From: an uncultured Clostridium sp.
GTDB taxonomy: Bacteria; Bacillota; Clostridia; Lachnospirales; Lachnospiraceae
Direction: 5' to 3'
NCBI GenBank assembly: GCA_900551135.1
Contig: URUX01000030.1
Location: 1 to 18,682, forward strand
DNA length: 18,682 nucleotides
The notes beneath the pieces are model-generated. The model saw nothing but the letters and a program-made list of their open reading frames with translations, did not search any database and was not told the origin of the DNA. Shown one piece after another: positions 15,233 to 18,682 of this stretch (the first letter of the stretch is position 1; the number at the start of each line of letters is the position of its first letter). A program made the position numbers and the translations under genes.

Positions 15233-15748
15233 TTAAGTGGCAGAAGTTCGGATTCTCTGAGTTTTTTCCAACTCCAGCAGCCGCCGTTTCTTTTCTATTC
15301 CACCAGCATATCCGGTCAGACTGCCATTTGCTCCGACAACCCGATGGCAGGGAACAATGATAGACACAGGGTTACGTCCAACAGCGCCTCCTACAGCCTG
15401 AGCAGACATTCGGACAAGCCCCTGTCTGGAAGCGATTTGTTTTGCAATTGTGCCATAAGTAGTAGTCGTTCCATAGGGGATTGTACAGAGAATCTCCCAG
15501 ACCTGTCTTTGAAAGTCTGTTCCCACAAGATGAAGGGGAACAGAGAAAGAAGGATTCTGTCCGGAAAAGTAGAGATCCAGCCAGCGTTTTGCAGTCTGAA
15601 AAATGGTCAGTTCTTTTTCTTCCGCTTCCTTTTTTAAAGAGCGGGCAAAATGTGTTTGTCCCTCCAGCCACAATCCGGTCAGTCCAATGGAGTCGGCTGC
15701 CAGAAGGATGGTTCCAAGGGGAGACTGGTAATGACTGATATACTGCAT
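15233..15748 (-). CDS. ogt: Methylated-DNA-protein-cysteine methyltransferase
   Basis: Suicide repair enzyme that moves the alkyl group from O6-alkylguanine in DNA to its own cysteine. The active site IVPCHRVVG has the acceptor at C134, and FQRQVWEIL (79-87) starts the helix-turn-helix DNA-binding part, with IPYGTTTTYG and GRNP in the usual order. At 171 residues it has the size of a stand-alone Ogt, without an Ada regulatory domain. The frame is open from an ATG at 15820, but I choose the ATG at 15748, since GGAGG (15758-15754, minus strand) lies 5 nt before it and MQYISHYQSPLG is a typical Ogt start. It is transcribed towards the candidate RNA and is monocistronic as far as I can see. Confidence 0.93.
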   Translation of the reverse strand: MQYISHYQSPLGTILLAADSIGLTGLWLEGQTHFARSLKKEAEEKELTIFQTAKRWLDLYFSGQNPSFSVPLHLVGTDFQRQVWEILCTIPYGTTTTYGTIAKQIASRQGLVRMSAQAVGGAVGRNPVSIIVPCHRVVGANGSLTGYAGGIEKKRRLLELEKTQRIRTSAT

Positions 15749-16292
15749 AAATACCTCCATATTGGTGTCATCCGGTTTCAGATGGATCGTATGTTCTGGT
15801 TCCTGCAGCAATTTTATCATAATTTTTAATAAGTGGAAACCGTTTTTTCGGATATGAAATTGGTGAAGAATGCGAAGATAGAAATTCGAAAAAAGCTTTT
15901 TATTGTAGAATTGTACTTATTAAGTGAAATCTCATATTCGCTTTCGAGCAGCTGGTCCTGACGCATTGAGACCACATAAGAAAGGGCGAAAAAAACATTG
16001 GATAAATCAGATAACACTCCGAAAGCAGTACCGTTAGAAGAACCTTCCATTTTCAGTGCCGGGTAAGAGGGGTTTCTGGCCAGACTATAGAATACATAAA
16101 GAATATAATATTATCAAGCCGGGGATGAATTTACTCGGGATTTGAAAGTTATGTGAGGAAAAACTGCTAGAGTTGGGTGCAGATTCGTTCTGGTATTGGG
16201 CTGTTGGAACATTTGAATTTGCAGGAGATGAAACAACCGTAGCAACAGTAGGCGTGCGTTGGAAACTGGAGAGCATATCGCATATTTAGCAT
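15749..16292. other. Region without an intact gene; degraded coding traces
   Basis: No intact gene is visible in these 544 bases. The plus strand has a 35-codon frame (ATG 15856, MKLVKNAKIEIRKKL) without a ribosome binding site. From 16146 to 16289 a frame with protein-like content (LLELGADSFWYWAVG, then GDETTVATVGV) is open between a TGA at 16143 and a TAG at 16287. Around 16260-16370 a second frame also reads plausibly (TGEHIAYLAYEEGCEG), which suggests a frameshifted relic. I recognise no family. Confidence 0.4.
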
Positions 16293-16418
16293 ATGAGGAA
16301 GGATGCGAAGGAACAGAGGGTGTTACAGAATGCATTAGAGGCAACGGATATGGGACGACTTTTGTATGAGAGATACGGGTTTGTAAAAATGGAAGATGAA
16401 ATGGAGTTAAAGGGATGA
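16293..16418 (+). pseudogene. C-terminal remnant of a GNAT acetyltransferase
   Basis: From ATG 16293 to TGA 16416-16418 the frame gives 41 residues ending in ALEATDMGRLLYERYGFVKM and EDEMELKG. The pattern ATDMGRxLYExYGFVKMEDEMEL is the usual C-terminus of a clostridial GNAT N-acetyltransferase. The acetyl-CoA binding motif and the N-terminal two thirds are missing, so the product cannot be active. The same frame has a TAG at 16287 just before. The remnant's stop overlaps the ATG of the SWIM gene (ATGA), which may reflect an old operon join. Confidence 0.6.
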
Positions 16419-16807
16419 ACTGGAAGAAATTATTTGCAATACATATTCTAGAGAGAGGATATAATTATTATTGTGATGATGCTGTTGAAAATATGGAAAT
16501 CTCAGATGATATGATCAAAGCAGATGTAATAGGTTCAGAGGATTATGAAGTAAAGATATCCTTAAGCAGCGGAGAAGTTACAGATATGTATTGTTCATGT
16601 CCTTATGCATTAGATGGTAGAAACTGCAAGCATATGGCAGCAGTACTGTATGAATGGTCGGAAAATGAAGCGGAAGAACAGAAAGAAGAGGAACATGCAA
16701 TAAATACAGACTTGTTTCAGCCAGCATATACTGTAAATTCCTACAAGAAAAAATTGAATGCAGTTGAGGGACTTGTTAGAGGTGTTAATGAGGAGGATGT
16801 GCGTTAG
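16415..16807 (+). CDS. SWIM zinc-finger protein, N-terminal open fragment
   Basis: The 130 residues before the amber codon contain the whole zinc finger (CSC and CKH) and an acidic stretch (EAEEQKEEEH). If translated alone it would give a small SWIM protein without the helical domain. Confidence 0.5.
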   Translation: MNWKKLFAIHILERGYNYYCDDAVENMEISDDMIKADVIGSEDYEVKISLSSGEVTDMYCSCPYALDGRNCKHMAAVLYEWSENEAEEQKEEEHAINTDLFQPAYTVNSYKKKLNAVEGLVRGVNEEDVR

Positions 16808-16810
16808 TTT

Positions 16811-18115
16811 TTGGCGGCTGTTTTGGCTGAAGATGAAAAGCTGCTGCTTCGTTTCCATAACACAATCAATAAGCAGGTAACGAGGGAGGATATCAATAAC
16901 TACATTAGGCAGGTGGATATCATAGCTGACAGGTATCTGGGTAGAAATCATTTTATCAGCTATTATGAGGCGGATGGTTTTATATCAGAATTGGAAGAAA
17001 TTATTGATGAAGATGTACGCCGAATGATAGACAATGGTAACTATCTAAGTGCATTTGAGGTGATGAATTACATCTTTGTTTTAATGGGGGATGTTGATAT
17101 GGATGATTCAGAAGGTGGTACTGGTATGTTAGCTGATAGGATTTATCAGCTATGGTTAGAATTGCTTGTAAAAGTAAGTTCGGAAGAAAAAAGGAAAATG
17201 TTTGACTGGTTTACCTCTCATTTGGATGGCTCTGTTATAGATTATTTAGAAGAGTATATAGAACAGATTATCATGGGAGAATTTGAAGAAAAAGAGTATG
17301 AGCAGGCAAAACTTGATTTTATAGAGGATATGATTGCGAGGTCGGAGCGTAAAGATTCCGATTGGAACAGAGATTATGGAGTGGGAAAATGGGCAGTCAG
17401 ATATTTGAAAATGCTGCAGGAGAAAAAAGCATCGGATGAGCAAATAAAAGAAGTGTGTAAAAGATACTGGAAGAACTCATCGGTAAGAAGGTTCTATGTT
17501 GATATTTGCACGAAGAAAAAGGAATATGACCATGTTCTTCAAATTTTGGATGAATGTATATTGCTGGATAAACAATATAGAGGTTTAATTTCTGAATATA
17601 GCGAGAAGAAAAAAGAGATTTATCTTTTGCAGGGAAATAGAAGCGCCTACATAGAACAGCTTTGGAAATTAGTGCTTGAACATGAACCCGGAAATTTGGA
17701 ATTGTATAGAGAATTAAAGAAACAATATACTGCAGAGGAGTGGCTTGTAAAGAGAGAAGAAATATTCAAGAAGCTTCCGGCGTATGCACATGTGGAAAGA
17801 CTGTATAAGGAAGAAAAACTATATGACAGATTGCTGGTATATGTATTAAATTCTCCGGGATTGTATGCATTACAGGAGTATGAAAAAGTTTTGAAAAAGG
17901 AGTACCCGGAGCAGATATTGAATAAGTATAAGGATGAAGTAAGTAAGATGGCGGTTCACACAAGTAACCGAAAGAATTATGCTCATCTGGTATCCCTGCT
18001 GCGAAAAATGCAACAGATGAAGGGTGGTTCAAAGCTTGTGGAACAGATAGTTGATGAGTGGAAAATAAAATATAAAAATCGCCCAGCTATGATGGATGAA
18101 TTAAGAAAATTGTGA
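16811..18115 (+). CDS. SWIM zinc-finger protein, C-terminal open fragment
   Basis: The 434 residues after the amber codon stay open to TGA 18113-18115. A TTG at 16811 could restart translation: AGGAGG at 16791-16796 lies 14 nt upstream, farther than is optimal. The fragment is helical, lacks the zinc finger, and ends in NRPAMMDELRKL. Confidence 0.45.
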   Translation: MAAVLAEDEKLLLRFHNTINKQVTREDINNYIRQVDIIADRYLGRNHFISYYEADGFISELEEIIDEDVRRMIDNGNYLSAFEVMNYIFVLMGDVDMDDSEGGTGMLADRIYQLWLELLVKVSSEEKRKMFDWFTSHLDGSVIDYLEEYIEQIIMGEFEEKEYEQAKLDFIEDMIARSERKDSDWNRDYGVGKWAVRYLKMLQEKKASDEQIKEVCKRYWKNSSVRRFYVDICTKKKEYDHVLQILDECILLDKQYRGLISEYSEKKKEIYLLQGNRSAYIEQLWKLVLEHEPGNLELYRELKKQYTAEEWLVKREEIFKKLPAYAHVERLYKEEKLYDRLLVYVLNSPGLYALQEYEKVLKKEYPEQILNKYKDEVSKMAVHTSNRKNYAHLVSLLRKMQQMKGGSKLVEQIVDEWKIKYKNRPAMMDELRKL

Positions 18116-18210
18116 TGTTTGAGGTTCTTATGGATAGAAAAACAAATAAAAATAAGCGAATGTATATATTATTACTTTGTGTAGAACTGCTGATAGTTCT
18201 GCGTTTATGA
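18115..18210 (+). CDS. Possible 31-residue membrane peptide
   Basis: ATG 18115 overlaps the SWIM stop (TGATG), and the TGA at 18208-18210 overlaps the next ATG (ATGA). A second ATG at 18130, with GAGG about 7 nt before it, would give 26 residues. The peptide has a basic start (MDRKTNKNKR) and one hydrophobic segment (MYILLLCVELLIVL). The overlaps fit a compact operon, but the length is too short to be sure it is a gene. Confidence 0.3.
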   Translation: MFEVLMDRKTNKNKRMYILLLCVELLIVLRL

Positions 18211-18581
18211 AGGTTAATATAAAATATAGAATCAAAACATACGAGATTCCGGATTTGGCGAGAGATGAGATTGATAAGGTTGCTAAAAGTTATCCCATTA
18301 TTTTATCTCAATTTAATTGTATCGGGAGGATTTGTAGAAGAAAATATTAATGACGAGAATCATTTTATAAATCTCATATGGGAAAGAATCATCTGTTTAA
18401 AGGATAAGTGCAAAAAATATGGTGTCTTACAAAGTAATGTTAGCGTATTGTTTTTGAACGTGCTAGTCGTTTTGCTGTTGGTGTAGATAGTGATATTTTC
18501 GAAGATATTTGTTTTGAACGATATATAGATAAGGCGTTTGATGTATGTCAAGGATCGTATAATGTTTTTTTGATGAAATAG
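18207..18581 (+). pseudogene. Unrecognised gene broken by two single-base shifts
   Basis: Three open segments read as one protein if one extra G is ignored in CGGGAGG (near 18321-18328) and one T is added to the T5 run at 18451-18455. The first segment starts at ATG 18207 (MKVNIKYRIKTYEIPDLARD). The second runs in the +1 frame (FVEENINDENHFINLIWERI). The third returns to the first frame (ERASRFAVGVDSDIFEDICF) and ends YNVFLMK at TAG 18579-18581. The restored product would have about 124 residues, with no signal peptide. I recognise no family. The two shifts cancel, but stops lie between them. Confidence 0.45.
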
Positions 18582-18598
18582 AGAAAAGCGGATGTGAT

Positions 18599-18644
18599 GG
18601 GGGTGTCGCAAAATCATCTAATTTGATGATTTTGCGACACCCCC
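18599..18644. repeat. Perfect 20-bp inverted repeat with a 6-nt loop
   Basis: The left arm (18599-18618) begins GGGGGTGTCGC and ends AAAATCATC; the right arm (18625-18644) is its exact reverse complement; the loop is TAATTT. The arms are GC-rich at their outer ends in an AT-rich setting. Neither side has a T-run, so it is not a standard intrinsic terminator. A perfect stem of this length suggests a mobile-element end or a small palindromic element. The window ends 38 bases later, so the neighbour cannot be seen. Confidence 0.75.
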
Positions 18645-18682
18645 AAAAGTCTAACTTTGAAGGGACCCCTCACCATGGAATA

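Larger units (their letters stand above)
16415..18115 (+). pseudogene. SWIM zinc-finger protein gene interrupted by one amber codon
   Basis: The gene would encode about 566 residues if the TAG at 16805-16807 (codon 131) were a sense codon; both sides are in the same frame. The N-terminal part has a complete SWIM zinc finger, C-S-C-P-Y...C-K-H (about residues 66-79: YCSCPYALDGRNCKHMAAV), a fold that binds DNA or protein. The rest is long, helical and charged, with repeat-like helices in the last 250 residues. No other stop or frameshift is seen over 1.7 kb, so the change is recent, is suppressed, or is a sequencing error. The gene starts at the ATGA overlap with the GNAT remnant, so no strong site of its own is visible. 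The cellular role of this family is not known. Confidence 0.7.

Noticed and set aside
15749..15820. Longer ogt with 24 extra N-terminal residues.
   Set aside because: The ATG at 15748 has GGAGG 5 nt upstream and gives the normal Ogt N-terminus; the ATG at 15820 has no such site.
15826..16050. A 74-codon minus-strand frame upstream of ogt.
   Set aside because: No ribosome binding site, no recognisable family and biased composition; it could be a relic but cannot be supported as a gene.
1..18682. CRISPR array, tRNA, rRNA, complete insertion sequence or prophage genes.
   Set aside because: No regularly spaced repeats, no cloverleaf or rRNA-like sequence, and no transposase or phage structural protein were found on either strand.

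Overview
The window looks like a chromosomal segment of a low-to-mid GC, Gram-positive gut anaerobe of the Clostridia, most likely Lachnospiraceae. The reasons are strong AGGAGG-type ribosome binding sites, the gene run M16C protease - era - recO - glycyl-tRNA synthetase, the single-chain glycyl-tRNA synthetase, several MATE exporters, and a recO without its zinc cluster. Genus cannot be fixed from sequence alone.

Layout. 1-3574: tail of an unknown upstream reading frame, a PutP-type Na+/proline symporter, a terminator with an embedded promoter, UDP-galactopyranose mutase (glf), and an unrecognised 194-residue protein. 3607-8154: a housekeeping run of PreP-like M16C zinc peptidase, Era GTPase and RecO, with gaps of 15 and 9 nt. 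8163-10390: a lipoprotein gene with its own promoter and a palindromic 5' leader, then glycyl-tRNA synthetase and its terminator. 10396-14505: three tandem but different MATE-family exporters ending in a terminator. 14506-15224: no convincing gene, but a near-consensus sigma-A promoter and a strong intrinsic terminator frame about 0.5 kb of stop-rich, hairpin-rich, A-rich sequence; I read this as a candidate large non-coding RNA. 15233-15748 (minus): an O6-methylguanine-DNA methyltransferase. 15749-18682: an AT-rich decay zone with a GNAT acetyltransferase remnant, a SWIM zinc-finger gene split by one in-frame amber codon, a small gene that reads through only with two single-base shifts, and a perfect 20-bp inverted repeat at the right edge.

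How the parts fit. The left and middle are ordinary metabolism, ribosome assembly (Era), repair (RecO, Ogt), translation (GlyRS) and export. Most of the unusual content is in the control regions and the right third: a terminator overlapped by a short reading frame just before the first MATE gene, a palindrome at the lipoprotein start site, the candidate RNA, and the chain of overlapping broken genes. Synonymous codon choice changes abruptly inside the M16C gene near 3.9 kb (Ile ATC to ATT, Thr ACA to ACC), so the window may be a mosaic from recombination or a chimeric assembly.

Limits: all calls come from reading the sequence and from remembered family features; no alignment, folding or database search was run.
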